A DNA stretch of 64,000 nt from positions 142,001-206,000 of the forward strand of contig NZ_JAQTXI010000001.1 in assembly GCF_028688855.1 (NCBI RefSeq), written 5' to 3'. This DNA comes from Neomegalonema sp. (lineage in GTDB: Bacteria > Pseudomonadota > Alphaproteobacteria > Rhodobacterales > Rhodobacteraceae). The notes beneath the pieces were generated by a model. That model made no database searches, was not told the DNA's origin, and saw only the letters and a program-made list of their open reading frames with translations. This document shows, piece after piece, positions 51,766 through 61,698 of this stretch (the stretch's first letter is position 1; each line of letters starts with the position of its first letter). The position numbers were made by a program, and so were the translations under genes.

Positions 51766-52449
51766 TCAGATGGCGCCGATGGCGGCGGTGAAGCCGCGCA
51801 GCGAGAGCGGAATCTCGATGGTGTTGCGCGGATTGATCGCCACGATCACGGTGGCGGTGCTGCCGCGCTTGAGGCTGTCGATGATCTGGTCGCTCAGCGG
51901 CGCCCGCACCGAACAGCCCAGCGGAACGCAGGAGTAGAAGGGCGCCACGATGGGTTCGTTCTGGTCGATGCGCAGCCCGAGCCCTTCCGGCAGGAAGACG
52001 CCCAGCGGGACGAAGATCTCGGCGAGCGCCGGAAGCGGCTGACCGGTGGTGGGGCTGGTCGCGCGGGGCTTGGAGACCTTGAAGATGACGTCCGGCGAGC
52101 CTTCTTCATTGCGGTGGATCTGGGTCATCAGGCAGGCGTTGCCCGTATCGCAGAGCACTTCCCAGTCGCCGTGATTCGCGCGCAGGCTCAGTTCTCCGCC
52201 TCCGGAGGCGGCGCTGGCGGCGGCGGCCGCGCCGACCTGTCCCGGCGAGGCCATGGGCGCCGGAGGCGCGATCGCGATGGGCGCGGTCGGGGTCGCGGAG
52301 GGAGTCGTCGCGAAGGGCGCGGCTCCTCCGCCGGGCGGGTCATAGATCACGCCGGGCGTCTGCGCTCCGGCCGACGCGCTCCAGAGGGCCGCCGCGGCGG
52401 CGGCCGTCAGAATCCGTAGAGATGCGTTCACCTTAAACAACTCCGTCAT
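51766..52449 (-). CDS. Invasion-associated locus B (IalB) family protein
   Basis: Exported protein of 227 residues with a signal peptide (about 1-29, ending SASAGAQ), a Pro/Ala-rich linker, and the IalB domain (from about residue 70) with NHGDWEVLCDTGNACLMTQ, IFVPLGVFLPEGLGLRIDQ and APFYSCVPLGCSVRAPL; the pair of Cys in each half could form disulphides. The name comes from Bartonella; in free-living species the role is unknown. The ATG at 52449 is used because the signal peptide follows. Confidence 0.91.
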   Translation of the reverse strand: MTELFKVNASLRILTAAAAAALWSASAGAQTPGVIYDPPGGGAAPFATTPSATPTAPIAIAPPAPMASPGQVGAAAAASAASGGGELSLRANHGDWEVLCDTGNACLMTQIHRNEEGSPDVIFKVSKPRATSPTTGQPLPALAEIFVPLGVFLPEGLGLRIDQNEPIVAPFYSCVPLGCSVRAPLSDQIIDSLKRGSTATVIVAINPRNTIEIPLSLRGFTAAIGAI

Positions 52450-52495
52450 GCCATCCCCCCGAATTCCCGGTCCCCGCAGGAATTTCACGGGGGAT

Positions 52496-52524
52496 TGGAT
52501 AGCGCGACGGCGTAAGCAACGCAA
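52496..52524 (-). promoter_or_regulatory. Candidate promoter of the IalB gene
   Basis: On the minus strand: -35 TTGCGT, a 17-base spacer and -10 TATCCA, ending about 46 bases before the ATG. The match is moderate. Confidence 0.4.
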
Positions 52525-52606
52525 CAGAAGGGCGTGAACCCCCCGGCGTTCTTATGGAGGAAGCTCCCGCAGGCCCGAGCCCGGCGAGCCGGGAAGCCGG
52601 AGGCGC

Positions 52607-53179
52607 TCAGCCCCAGGCCTCGGCGGCCAGGGCCTCCGAAAGCCAGATCAGGCGGCCCCGGGCGTCGGGACTGGCGGCGGCCTCGTCTCCGGCTGCGGTC
52701 CGGATCTGATGGACCCGCGAGCCCGGACCGGAGGCGCGCCTCGGCGGCGAGACCCGCGCCGGACGGGCGGCCATGGGCTCGGGCGCCCGGATCGCGGAGG
52801 CCTCTTCGCGGCCGCTGAGCAGCCCGTCCAGCCGCGCCGCCCGCTCGTAGAGCCGCGCGGCCCTGCCGCTCACGGCCCGCAGGCGCTGGAGCGCGGGATC
52901 CTCGACCGTCTCCGCGGCGCGGGGCGGCGGCAGGATGGGCGAGAGGCCGGGCCGCGCGCCCGAAACCGGTTCGTTCCGCATGGAGGCCAGCCAGACCCCC
53001 ACCGCCGCGAGGAATCCCGTGGCGCGCAGCCCTTCGCGGGCGGCCTCGGGATGCTCGGCGGCGAGGAACCATTCGGCCTGCGCCTCTTCGAGAAGGTCGT
53101 CGGCTTCGCGGAGCATGCAGTCGAACACCCGCGCGCCTGCGTCTTGCGCCTCCGGCGAGGCGTCGGGACCATGGCCCAT
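52607..53179 (-). CDS. Uncharacterised protein, 190 residues
   Basis: Not recognised. The reading frame has natural composition: an N-terminal helical half rich in Glu, Ala and Leu (DCMLREADDLLEEAQAEWFLAAEHPEAA and GFLAAVGVWLASMRNEP), a Pro/Arg-rich middle, and a final ARGRLIWLSEALAAEAWG helix. No signal peptide; the hydrophobic stretch at about 57-68 is short. It is followed by the IalB gene on the same strand and divergent from rph. It could be a small regulatory or structural protein; I cannot say more. Confidence 0.6.
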   Translation of the reverse strand: MGHGPDASPEAQDAGARVFDCMLREADDLLEEAQAEWFLAAEHPEAAREGLRATGFLAAVGVWLASMRNEPVSGARPGLSPILPPPRAAETVEDPALQRLRAVSGRAARLYERAARLDGLLSGREEASAIRAPEPMAARPARVSPPRRASGPGSRVHQIRTAAGDEAAASPDARGRLIWLSEALAAEAWG

Positions 53180-53502
53180 GTCGTGTCTTCCCCCAATGCG
53201 GCGGCGCGGGGGCCGAAGCCGACAGCGCCGCAGTCCTCCGGAACATAAGCCCGGTCGGCTTTATAAAAGCTTGGCGCGGCGCGCAGGCCAAGCCGTGTAA
53301 TCTCTAAAATTCTCAGGAAAACACGGCGTTAGCCATATGGGAGACGAAAGGGCGCGAGTCTGCGCGAGTCTGTCGGCTGCGTCGCCGGGCTTCGTCGTCG
53401 GGCTTCGTCTCCCCGGCCCGGCGCCTTCCGCCTTCATGGCGGGTCTGGACGGCGCCCGGAGAAAACGGCTAGGGGATGGAAAAACCAGATCAAGGATCTC
53501 CC
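53180..53502. other. Divergent intergenic region before rph
   Basis: About 320 bases with no convincing gene. It contains an inverted repeat GCTTGGC / GCCAAGC (53269-53275 and 53287-53293) next to an A/T-rich stretch with TTATAAAA, probably the promoter of the leftward gene, and a second A/T-rich stretch (53295-53335) on the rph side. hrcA, often upstream of rph in relatives, is not here, and I see no CIRCE element. Confidence 0.5.
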
Positions 53503-54225
53503 ATGCGCCCTTCCGGCCGCGCCTCAGACCAGCTTCGCGACGTGACCCTCAAGCCCGACGTGAGCCTTCACGCCGAGGGCTCCTGCCTTGTGACCTTCGG
53601 GCGCACCCAGGTCCTCTGCACCGCGACCTTCGAAGAGCGCGCGCCGCCCTGGCTCAAGGGCACGGGCAAGGGCTGGATCACGGCCGAATACGGCATGCTC
53701 CCCCGCGCGACCAACACCCGCACCCGCCGCGAAGCCAGACAGGGCGGCCAGACCGGCCGCTCCCAGGAGATTCAACGCCTGATCGGCCGCGCGCTGCGGG
53801 CGGGCGTGGATCTGCATGCGCTGGGCGAGAAGCAGATCGTCATCGACTGCGACGTGCTCCAGGCCGACGGCGGCACCCGCACCGCGGCGATCACCGGCGG
53901 ATTCGTGGCGCTCTGGCGGGCCTGCGCCAAGCTGAAGAAGGCGGGGAATCTGGCGCTCTGGCCGATCCGGACCCATGTGGCGGCGGTCTCCTGCGGCGTC
54001 TACGCCGGACGCCCGGTGCTCGATCTCGATTACGACGAGGATTCGGTCGCCGGCGCCGACGGCAATTTCGTCCTGACCGGCGAAGGCGCCCTCGTGGAGG
54101 CTCAGGCCAGCGCCGAGGGCGAACCCTTCTCCGAAGAGCAGTTCCAGGAGATGCTCAGGCTGGCGCGCAAGGGAATCGGCGAGCTGGTCGCCTTGCAGAA
54201 GCAGGCCCTCGGAGCCGCCGCATGA
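53503..54225 (+). CDS. rph: Ribonuclease PH
   Basis: Phosphorolytic 3'-5' exoribonuclease that trims tRNA 3' ends. The 240-residue product has the N-terminal [27 protein letters not shown], the signature [15 protein letters not shown], the phosphate-binding [39 protein letters not shown] and DYDEDS. Length is normal. The start at 53503 is set by the conserved MRPSGR; an ATG at 53476 is in frame. Its stop overlaps the next gene (ATGA). Confidence 0.96.
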   Translation: MRPSGRASDQLRDVTLKPDVSLHAEGSCLVTFGRTQVLCTATFEERAPPWLKGTGKGWITAEYGMLPRATNTRTRREARQGGQTGRSQEIQRLIGRALRAGVDLHALGEKQIVIDCDVLQADGGTRTAAITGGFVALWRACAKLKKAGNLALWPIRTHVAAVSCGVYAGRPVLDLDYDEDSVAGADGNFVLTGEGALVEAQASAEGEPFSEEQFQEMLRLARKGIGELVALQKQALGAAA

Positions 54226-55217
54226 CCCGGCGCTGGAGCGGCGGCAAGCTGGTCGTGGCGACCCATAACGCGGGCAAGCTGCGCGAGATCGCCGAACTCC
54301 TCGCGCCCTGGGGCGTCGAGGCGGTTTCGGCGGGCGAACTCGGCCTGCCCGAGCCCGAGGAGACCGAGACCAGCTTCATCGGCAACGCCCGGCTCAAGGC
54401 GAAGGCGGCGGCTCAGGCTTCGGGACTTCCGGCTCTGGCCGATGATTCGGGGCTTTCGGTCGCGGCGCTCGACGGGGCGCCGGGGATCTACTCCGCCCGC
54501 TGGGCGGGGCCCGACAAGGATTTCGGCTTCGCCATGCGGCGGGTCTGGTCCGAGCTTGAGGCTGGGCGGGCCCCCGAACCCCGGCGCGGCGCCTTTCATT
54601 GCGCCCTCGCGCTGGTCTGGCCGGACGGCGGGGAGGCGGTCTTCGAGGGGATCGTCGAGGGCGATCTCGTCTGGCCGCCGCGCGGATCGCGGGGCTTCGG
54701 CTATGATCCGATGTTCCTCCCCGACGGGGAGTCCGAGACCTATGGCGAGATGGAGCCGGCGCGCAAGCACGCCTCCAGCCATCGCGCCCGCGCCTTTCGT
54801 CACCTTGTCGCAGCCTGTTTCGAGGATAAGCCCGTCATGGCCTCCACGCGTCGTCTGATCTCCTCCGGTTCGCCCTTCGAGTCCCAGCTCGGCTATTCCC
54901 GCGCCGTGGTCCAGGGCGACTGGGCCTTCGTCTCGGGCACCACCGGCTACGCGAACGGCGTCATGCCCGAGAGCGCCGCCGAACAGGCCCGCAACGCCCT
55001 CGCGGTGATCGGCAAGGCGCTGGCCGAGGCCGGATTCGGCTTCGAGCATGTCGTGCGCGCGACCTACATCGTCACGGATGCGGCCCATGTCGCCGAGATC
55101 ACGCCGGAGCTGGGCGCGGTCTTCAGCGAGATCCGCCCCGCCGCGACTCTGGTCGTCGCCGGGCTGATCCGGCCCGAAATGAAGGTCGAGATCGAGGTGA
55201 CGGCCTATAAAGGCTGA
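54222..55217 (+). CDS. Fusion: RdgB/HAM1 non-canonical purine NTP pyrophosphatase with RidA-family domain
   Basis: One uninterrupted frame of 331 residues encodes two known proteins. Residues 1 to about 200 are RdgB, which removes dITP, ITP and [75 protein letters not shown] and [11 protein letters not shown]. Residues 206-331 are a full RidA-family domain: [65 protein letters not shown]. The catalytic Arg of true imine deaminases appears to be Ala (RPAAT), so the domain may be of a non-deaminase Rid subgroup. Met206 (54837) has GAGGA about ten bases upstream, so a separate RidA could also be made. No stop separates the two. Confidence 0.88.
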   Translation: MTRRWSGGKLVVATHNAGKLREIAELLAPWGVEAVSAGELGLPEPEETETSFIGNARLKAKAAAQASGLPALADDSGLSVAALDGAPGIYSARWAGPDKDFGFAMRRVWSELEAGRAPEPRRGAFHCALALVWPDGGEAVFEGIVEGDLVWPPRGSRGFGYDPMFLPDGESETYGEMEPARKHASSHRARAFRHLVAACFEDKPVMASTRRLISSGSPFESQLGYSRAVVQGDWAFVSGTTGYANGVMPESAAEQARNALAVIGKALAEAGFGFEHVVRATYIVTDAAHVAEITPELGAVFSEIRPAATLVVAGLIRPEMKVEIEVTAYKG

Positions 55218-55250
55218 CGTCCGGAGCAAAAACAAAGGGGGAGGAAGACC

Positions 55251-56357
55251 ATGAGCGCCGAAGTCCGTGTGGAGCGCCGCGGCCCGCTGGGCCTGCTGAT
55301 CCTCGACGCGCCGCAGAGGCTCAACGCCCTGAGTCCCGGCATGTGCGAGATCGTCGGCGACGCGCTCGGCCGCTGGAGCCGCGACGAGGAGGTCAAGACC
55401 GTCGTGATCAGAAGCGCGGGCGGCCGGGCCTTCTGCGCGGGCGGCGACGTGCGTTCGGTGGCCGAATTGCGCAAGGCCGGGCGGGTCGAGGAGGCCATGC
55501 GCTTCTTCGCCACCGAATACCGCATGAACTGGCGGATCTTCCGCTTCTCCAAGCCCTATGTCGCCCTTCTCGACGGCGTGACCATGGGCGGCGGCTTCGG
55601 CATCTCCGCCCATGGGCGTTATCGCGTGGCGACGGAGAAGGTCCTCTTCGCCATGCCCGAGACGGGGATCGGCTTCTATCCGGACGTCGGGGCGACCTAC
55701 GTCCTGCCGCGCCTGCCGGGCGAGGCGGGGACCTGGCTCGGCCTGACCGGCGCGCGCATCGGCTGGGAGGACATGCTCGGGCTCGGGCTGGCCACCCACA
55801 CCGTGCGTTCGGACCGGCTGGAGGCTCTGGAGACGGCGCTGGCTCAGGCCGATTACTCCGAGGGCGAGGAGGAGGAGGCGGTCGAGCGGGTGCTCGAGTC
55901 CTTCCACCAGCCGCCCGAGACGCCTGCTCCGGCGGTCGAGCGCCGCCACGAGATCGACGAGATCTTCGCGGGGGATTCCGTCGAGGAGATCCTGAAGCGC
56001 CTGAGCGCCGCGCCGCAGGACTGGGCGAGGGAGGCTCTGGCGGCCATGGAGCGCGCCGCGCCGCTGAGTCTGCGCGTGACGCTCCAGCAGATGCGCGAGG
56101 GGGCGTCGCTCGATTTCGACGCCGCCATGCGCCGCGAATTCCGCCTGACCTGGCGCATGCTGGAGGGTCAGACCTTCCTCGAAGGGGTGCGGGCCCTGCT
56201 GATCGACAAGGACAAGTCGCCGAAATGGGAGCCTCCGACTCTGGCGGGGGCGACTCCGCAGATGGCGGCGGCTCTGGCGGCGCCTCTGGGGCCGGGCAAG
56301 GAGCTGCCCCTCGACTGGGCGGACCCGACCGCCTCATGGCCCGAGGTTCTGGGCTGA
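55251..56357 (+). CDS. Enoyl-CoA hydratase/isomerase family protein, probable 3-hydroxyisobutyryl-CoA hydrolase
   Basis: The 368-residue product has the crotonase core: PQRLNALS, FCAGGDVRSVAEL (oxyanion hole), VTMGGGFGISAHGRYRVATEK, MPETGIGFYPDVGATYVLPRLPG with the HIBCH-type Glu and Asp, and a C-terminal helical region with LSLRVTLQQMREG and DFDAAMRREFRLTWRML. The extra length over 260-residue hydratases, and PETGIGFYPDVG, favour the HIBCH branch of valine catabolism. The substrate is inferred from family only. GGGGGAG lies upstream of the ATG. Confidence 0.92.
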   Translation: MSAEVRVERRGPLGLLILDAPQRLNALSPGMCEIVGDALGRWSRDEEVKTVVIRSAGGRAFCAGGDVRSVAELRKAGRVEEAMRFFATEYRMNWRIFRFSKPYVALLDGVTMGGGFGISAHGRYRVATEKVLFAMPETGIGFYPDVGATYVLPRLPGEAGTWLGLTGARIGWEDMLGLGLATHTVRSDRLEALETALAQADYSEGEEEEAVERVLESFHQPPETPAPAVERRHEIDEIFAGDSVEEILKRLSAAPQDWAREALAAMERAAPLSLRVTLQQMREGASLDFDAAMRREFRLTWRMLEGQTFLEGVRALLIDKDKSPKWEPPTLAGATPQMAAALAAPLGPGKELPLDWADPTASWPEVLG

Positions 56358-56365
56358 CGAGAAGA

Positions 56366-56398
56366 GGGCGCGGCGGCCGGGAGCCTCCGCGCCCGTTT
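56366..56398. terminator. Terminator between the HIBCH-like gene and the S49 peptidase gene
   Basis: Stem GGGCGCGG (56366-56373) and CCGCGCCC (56387-56394) with a 13-base loop, followed by GTTTCG; outer bases GACGA and TCGTC extend the pairing loosely. Convergent genes on both sides. Confidence 0.6.
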
Positions 56399-56403
56399 CG
56401 TCT

Positions 56404-57243
56404 TCAGCGCCCGAAGCGCCCGAACTCCACGCGGGTCTCCAGAGCGCCCAGCGCCCCTTCCGCCATCTCCATTCCGAAGCGTCGCCCGAGGAAGCCGCGC
56501 CGCGCCGGATTCGCCAGCCGGAATCGCGGCTCCGCCCCGAGCTTCTCGCGCAGCACCGGCGCCATATGGCCGATTCCGTCGATCAGCCCGATGCGCAGGG
56601 CGTCCGGAGAAGTCCAGACCTCGCCCTCGAAGAGATTGGGCGTCTGTTCGTCGAGACGGCCCGCCCGCCGCGCCTTCACCCAGTCGATGAAGCCCGCATG
56701 GATGTCGCGGAGCAGGCGCTCGGCCCTTTCGCGGTCTTCGGGACGGGCGGGGCGGAAGGGGTCCATGAGGTCTTTATTTTCGCCCGCCCGATAGACGCGG
56801 CGCTCCACGCCGAGCTTCTCCAGAGCCTCGGGAAAGCCGAAGCCCGCCATGATCGCTCCGATGGAGCCGAGCAGCGAATAGCGATCCGCCCAGATCTCGT
56901 CCGCCGAGACCGCCAGCATGTAGCCGCCGGAAGCCGCCACATCCTCGCAGAAGGCGTAGACCTTGATCCCCTTCTCGTCGGCGCGGCGGCGGATGTCCTC
57001 GGCGATGAGGGCGCTTTGCGTCGGCGAGCCCCCCGGCGAATTGATCGCCAGAGCCACCGCGGCGGGCTTGCCGGAGAAGGCCCGCTCGATGGCCGGGGCG
57101 AGGCGCGCGTGGTTCAGCGTCGGGCCGGAGCCGATCCCGCCGGAATTCGCCGCGATGACGCCTTGCAGCCGGATCACCGGCACGACCGGGCCGGGCGAGG
57201 TCAGCCTTTTCCGGAGACGTTGAAATCTTTCCGCGAGGGACAT
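56404..57243 (-). CDS. S49 family signal peptide peptidase (SppA/SohB-like)
   Basis: The 279-residue product has the short SppA fold: IRLQGVIAANSGG, LAINSPGGSPTQS, and the nucleophilic Ser in FCEDVAASGGYMLAVSADEIWAD, with GSIGAIMAGFGF next and the general-base Lys in RAGENKDLMDPFRP. No clear N-terminal membrane anchor, so it may be cytoplasmic-side associated or use a weak helix. It degrades membrane-bound peptide remnants in known members. Divergent from leuS. Confidence 0.92.
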   Translation of the reverse strand: MSLAERFQRLRKRLTSPGPVVPVIRLQGVIAANSGGIGSGPTLNHARLAPAIERAFSGKPAAVALAINSPGGSPTQSALIAEDIRRRADEKGIKVYAFCEDVAASGGYMLAVSADEIWADRYSLLGSIGAIMAGFGFPEALEKLGVERRVYRAGENKDLMDPFRPARPEDRERAERLLRDIHAGFIDWVKARRAGRLDEQTPNLFEGEVWTSPDALRIGLIDGIGHMAPVLREKLGAEPRFRLANPARRGFLGRRFGMEMAEGALGALETRVEFGRFGR

Positions 57244-57477
57244 GGAGGGCTCCTGATCCTGAGGCTTCGCAGATAGGCGCCGCAGGCGCGCCCCGCAATC
57301 GGAGGCCCCCGCCTCTGACGCGGTTTTGAGCCTTCCCGCCGCGCAAGAGCTTTTGATCCGGCCGCATTTTCACGACGCAAAGCCTTTCGGCTTCGCTGGA
57401 AAATGCTCAGGGGAGGCTCTACAAGCTTTGCTGACGGAAATTTCCGACATGTCGTCCTGAACCGAGAGTCCTTCGTC

Positions 57478-60069
57478 ATGACCGCCGAAAACGCCGCCGA
57501 GCCCCATCGTTACGATCCCCGTCAGGCGGAGCCCAAATGGCGCAGGCTCTGGGAGGAGTCGGAGGTCTTCAAGGCGCCGCGTCTTCCGGGCGCGAAGAAG
57601 CGCTACGTCCTGGAGATGTTCCCTTATCCCTCGGGCCGCATCCACATCGGCCATGTGCGCAACTACTCGATGGGCGACCTCGTGGCGCGGGTGGCGCGGG
57701 CTCAGGGCCATGACGTGCTGCATCCCATGGGCTGGGATTCCTTCGGCCTGCCCGCCGAAAACGCCGCCATCGAGCGCGGGATCCATCCGGCGGTCTGGAC
57801 GCGCCAGAACATCGCCGACATGCGCGAGCAGATGAAGCCTCTGGGCTTCGCGCTGGACTGGACGCGGGAGTTCGCGACCTCCGATCCGGAATATTACGGC
57901 GCGCAGCAGGCGCTTTTCATCGACATGCTCAAGGCGGGGCTGCTGGAGCGCAAGGGCTCGGTGGTGAACTGGGATCCCGTGGACAACACCGTGCTCGCCA
58001 ACGAGCAGGTGGTGGACGGACGCGGCTGGCGCTCGGGCGCCGAGGTCGAGAAGAAAGAGCTCATTCAGTGGTTCTTCAAGATCTCGGACATGGCCGAGGA
58101 TCTGCTCGCCGGGCTGGATGAACTCCCGAACTGGCCGGAGAAGGTCCGGCTGATGCAGAAGAACTGGATCGGGCGCTCCGAGGGTCTTCAGGCCCGTTTC
58201 GCGCTCAAGCCCGACCCACGCACCTCAGCCCGCGAGTTGGAGATCTACACCACCCGCCCGGACACGCTCTTCGGCGCGAGCTTCTGCGCGATCAGCGCGG
58301 ATCATCCTCTGGCGGCGGAATTGGCGAAGGATTCCCCGGAGCTGCAAGCCTTCATCGCGGAATGTCGCAAGGGCGGCGCCGCCGAGGAAGAGATCGAGAC
58401 CGCCGAGAAGCTCGGCTACGACACCGGACTGAAGGCGGTCCATCCGCTGGATCCCGATTGGCTCCTGCCGGTCTATGTGGCGAATTTCGTGCTGATGAAC
58501 TACGGCACCGGCGCGATCTTCGCTTGCCCGGCCCATGATCAGCGCGACCTTGATTTCGCGCGCAAATACGGCCTCCCGGTCACGCGGGTGGTGGCGCCCG
58601 AGGGAACTCCGCCCGAAGCCCCCATCGGCGACGAAGCCTATGTCGGCCCCGGCCGCATGGTGAATTCGCGCTTCCTCGACGGCATGGAGATCGAGCAGGC
58701 GAAAGCCGTCGTCAACGACCGCATGGAGGCTGAAGGCCGCGGCGAGCGCAAGGTGCGCTATCGCTTGCGGAATTGGGGCGTGTCGCGTCAGCGCTATTGG
58801 GGCTGCCCGATTCCGGTGATCCATTGCGAGGATTGCGGCGTGGTTCCGGCCTCCAAGGCGGAACTGCCGATCCGGCTGCCTGAAGACGCCGATTTCAGCA
58901 AGCCGGGGAATCCTCTCGACCGTCATCCGACGTGGAAATACGTGAATTGTCCGAAATGCGGCGGCTCCGCCCGGCGCGAGACGGACACCATGGACACCTT
59001 CGTGGATTCCAGCTGGTATTTCGCCCGTTTCTGCTCGCCCCACGCCAAAGAGCCGCTCGACCGCGAGGCCGTGGCCGCCTGGATGCCGGTGGATCAATAT
59101 ATCGGCGGCGTGGAGCATGCGATCCTGCATCTGCTCTATTCGCGCTTCTTCGCCCGGGCGATGATCAAGGTGGGCTGGCTGCCGCCCGAAGCGCGCGAGC
59201 CCTTCAAGGCGCTCTTCACGCAAGGCATGGTGACTCACGCCACCTATCAGGACGAGGCGGGCCGCTATCTCTTCCCCGAAGAGGTGGAGATCTCCGCAGA
59301 GGGCGTGAAGGTCATCGCCACGGGCGCTCCGGCGAAGGTGGGACCGGTGATCAAGATGTCCAAGTCCAAGAAGAACGTGGTCGATCCCATGGAGATCGTC
59401 GCGCGCTTCGGAGCGGATGTCGCGCGCTGGTTCGTGCTGTCGGATTCGCCCCCGGAGCGCGACGTCGAATGGACCGACGCGGGCGCCGAAGGCGCTTCGC
59501 GGCATTTGCAGCGCGTCTGGCGTCTGGCTCAGGAGGCGATCCCCGATCTGCCGCCCGCCGGATCGCCCATCCCCGCCGATCTCGACGAAGCGAGCATGGA
59601 GCTGCGCCGCACGGCCCATAAGGTCGCGGCGGGCGCCACCGAGGACATCGCCGAATTCCGCTTCAACCGGGCTCTGGCGCGGTTCTACGAATTGGTCAAC
59701 GCCATCGCCGCCGGCCGCAGCGCCCATGGCGCCGCCCGCCGCGAGGCTCTGGAGGTTCTGGCCAAGCTGATGAACCCCGTGACGCCTCATTTCGCCGAAG
59801 AGCTCTGGGAATCCCTCGGCCATCGCGAGATGCTCGCCCGGACTCCCTGGCCCGAGGTCGATCCGGCCTTGCTGACGGATTCGGCGGTGGTGATCGGGGT
59901 TCAGGTCAACGGCAAGCGGCGCGGAGAGATCCGCCTCGCGCCCGACGCTCCGCAAGCCGAGGCCGAAGCCGCCGCCCTCGCGGATGAGGGCGTGGCGCGC
60001 GCCATCGAAGGAAAGCCCTTCCGAAAGGTGATCTATGTGCCCGGCAAGATCCTCAATCTCGTGGTCTAA
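57478..60069 (+). CDS. leuS: Leucyl-tRNA synthetase
   Basis: Class I synthetase of 863 residues, standard length. It has the HIGH-type motif [17 protein letters not shown], the [17 protein letters not shown] block, the CP1 editing domain (about 225-420) with the Thr-rich [12 protein letters not shown] region and [17 protein letters not shown], the KMSKS motif in [14 protein letters not shown], and the C-terminal [13 protein letters not shown] domain. The frame is open further upstream, but [21 protein letters not shown] starts the conserved part. lptE begins inside its 3' end. Confidence 0.97.
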   Translation: MTAENAAEPHRYDPRQAEPKWRRLWEESEVFKAPRLPGAKKRYVLEMFPYPSGRIHIGHVRNYSMGDLVARVARAQGHDVLHPMGWDSFGLPAENAAIERGIHPAVWTRQNIADMREQMKPLGFALDWTREFATSDPEYYGAQQALFIDMLKAGLLERKGSVVNWDPVDNTVLANEQVVDGRGWRSGAEVEKKELIQWFFKISDMAEDLLAGLDELPNWPEKVRLMQKNWIGRSEGLQARFALKPDPRTSARELEIYTTRPDTLFGASFCAISADHPLAAELAKDSPELQAFIAECRKGGAAEEEIETAEKLGYDTGLKAVHPLDPDWLLPVYVANFVLMNYGTGAIFACPAHDQRDLDFARKYGLPVTRVVAPEGTPPEAPIGDEAYVGPGRMVNSRFLDGMEIEQAKAVVNDRMEAEGRGERKVRYRLRNWGVSRQRYWGCPIPVIHCEDCGVVPASKAELPIRLPEDADFSKPGNPLDRHPTWKYVNCPKCGGSARRETDTMDTFVDSSWYFARFCSPHAKEPLDREAVAAWMPVDQYIGGVEHAILHLLYSRFFARAMIKVGWLPPEAREPFKALFTQGMVTHATYQDEAGRYLFPEEVEISAEGVKVIATGAPAKVGPVIKMSKSKKNVVDPMEIVARFGADVARWFVLSDSPPERDVEWTDAGAEGASRHLQRVWRLAQEAIPDLPPAGSPIPADLDEASMELRRTAHKVAAGATEDIAEFRFNRALARFYELVNAIAAGRSAHGAARREALEVLAKLMNPVTPHFAEELWESLGHREMLARTPWPEVDPALLTDSAVVIGVQVNGKRRGEIRLAPDAPQAEAEAAALADEGVARAIEGKPFRKVIYVPGKILNLVV

Positions 60070-60577
60070 CCTCACACGCCGCGCCGCGCTCGGGCTTCTG
60101 GGCGCGGCTCTGCTCGCGGGCTGCGGCGGGCCGGAGGGGTTTCGGCCCCTCTACGGCTCCGGTGCGGGAGGGGGGGGCTCGCTGATGAATCAGGTGCGGC
60201 TCGCGCCCGCCGCGCGGGGCGATCTGCCGGATCGTCTGAACCGGGCTCTGGCGCGGAGTTTCGGCGCGCCTCTGCCCGAGGCTCCGCTCCTGCTGGAGAC
60301 CACGCCTTCCGCCGTGCGGCGCGGACTGGCCGTCGGGCAGGACGACGCCGTGACGCGCTATAACCTCGACCTCTCCGTGAGCTATCGCCTCAGGCGCGGC
60401 GACGTCCTGCTCGCTTCGGGCGAAGTGGAGACCATCGCCGCCGTGAACGCGGTGGCCTCGCAATACGCCACTCTCGTCTCCGAGCGCGAGAGTCTGGGCC
60501 GCGCCGCCGAGGACGCCGCCGACAAGATCTTCAAGCGCCTCGCCGTCGAGGCTCGGCCGGAGTGGTGGGGGCCGTGA
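60035..60577 (+). CDS. lptE: LPS assembly lipoprotein LptE
   Basis: Outer-membrane lipoprotein that plugs LptD in lipopolysaccharide export. The 180-residue product has a signal with a lipobox LLAGCGG (Cys at about residue 30) and the family's FRPLYG just after, then [21 protein letters not shown] and [16 protein letters not shown], as in short alphaproteobacterial LptE. The start overlaps leuS by 35 bases; a start a few codons later is possible, but any must lie close to it. leuS-lptE-holA is a conserved order. Confidence 0.88.
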   Translation: MCPARSSISWSNLTRRAALGLLGAALLAGCGGPEGFRPLYGSGAGGGGSLMNQVRLAPAARGDLPDRLNRALARSFGAPLPEAPLLLETTPSAVRRGLAVGQDDAVTRYNLDLSVSYRLRRGDVLLASGEVETIAAVNAVASQYATLVSERESLGRAAEDAADKIFKRLAVEARPEWWGP

Positions 60578-61614
60578 AGCTTTCGGCCTCCGAATGGGGC
60601 AGACGCCGAGCCGATCCGCGCAAGGCGGGCCTGCGGGCGGTGCTCTTCCATGGCCCCGACGGCGGCCTGACGGCTCAGGCGCGCAGCGAGGCGCTCAAGG
60701 CGATCCTCGGGGCGGCGACCGACGACCCCTTTCGCCGCTCGGACGTCGCGGCGGAGGCTCTGCGCAAGACTCCGGCGCTTCTGGCCGACGAATGCGCGGC
60801 CCTCGCCTTCGGGGGCGGCTCGCGGGTGGTGACGCTCGACAACGCCACGGACGGGCTCTCCGGAACCATCTCCGAGGCTCTGGGGCTGATCGCCGAAGAG
60901 ACTTTTCTCATCGTCACGGCGGGGAGCCTCACGGGCGCTTCGAAGCTGAAGAAGCTCTTCGAGGGAGCCAAGGAGGCGGGGGCTCTGGCGCTTTATCCCG
61001 CCGAGGGCGCGGCTCTGGGGGATCTGGCGGCGGAGGAGATCCGGCGTCTGGGCGGGCCTGAGGCTTCACGCGAAACGCGGGCGGCTCTGGCTCAGGCTCT
61101 GGGCGGGGCGAGCCATGGCGAGGCGATGCGCTTCGCCGAGATTCTCGCGCTCTACAAGCAGGGCGACGCCTCGCCTCTGACTCCCGAAGACGTGGCGGCT
61201 CTGGCGCCTGGCGCGGCGGAATCGGGCGCCGACGACCTCGCCATGGCTCTGGCCGAGGGCAAGGCGGGCGAGGTTCCGCGTCTGCTGGACGGATTCGCGG
61301 CTCAGGGCGGGACTCCGGCTCAGGCCTTGCGGGCGGCGATCCGGCATTTCACGCGCCTGCGTTCGGCGCAGGCTGTGGCCGAGCGCGAGGGAATCCCGGT
61401 GGATTCGGCTCTGGAGCGGCTGCGGCCTCCGGTCTTCTTCAAGATCAAGCCCGCCATGGCCGCTCAGGCGCGGGGCTGGCCGCCTCAGGCTCTGGAGGCC
61501 GCGCTGATGGGCCTTGCCGAAGCCGAAGCCGCCTCGCGGCGCGGCGGACGCAAGCCCGAAGAGACCTTGATCGCGCGGGCCTTGCTGCGGGCGGCGGCTC
61601 TGCGGCGGCGGTGA
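60574..61614 (+). CDS. holA: DNA polymerase III delta subunit
   Basis: Clamp-loader wrench subunit that opens the sliding clamp. The 346-residue product has the N-terminal AVLFHGPDGGLTAQARSEALKAIL of domain I, FGGGSRVVTLDNAT, FLIVTAGSLTGASKLKKLFEGAK, and LTPEDVAALAPG, then the C-terminal collar helices with PAQALRAAIRHFTRLRSAQ and RPPVFFKIKPAMAAQARGW. The GTG at 60574 overlaps the lptE stop (GTGA) and yields the usual MKLS-like start; a GTG at 60562 would add four residues. Confidence 0.93.
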   Translation: MKLSASEWGRRRADPRKAGLRAVLFHGPDGGLTAQARSEALKAILGAATDDPFRRSDVAAEALRKTPALLADECAALAFGGGSRVVTLDNATDGLSGTISEALGLIAEETFLIVTAGSLTGASKLKKLFEGAKEAGALALYPAEGAALGDLAAEEIRRLGGPEASRETRAALAQALGGASHGEAMRFAEILALYKQGDASPLTPEDVAALAPGAAESGADDLAMALAEGKAGEVPRLLDGFAAQGGTPAQALRAAIRHFTRLRSAQAVAEREGIPVDSALERLRPPVFFKIKPAMAAQARGWPPQALEAALMGLAEAEAASRRGGRKPEETLIARALLRAAALRRR

Positions 61615-61698
61615 AGCCCGGTCTTTGTGCATGAAACATGGCGGCCTATGATGAGAGCGCCTTGAACTCTTTCCGACGCCGAAGGGAGCTTCGCGCCC

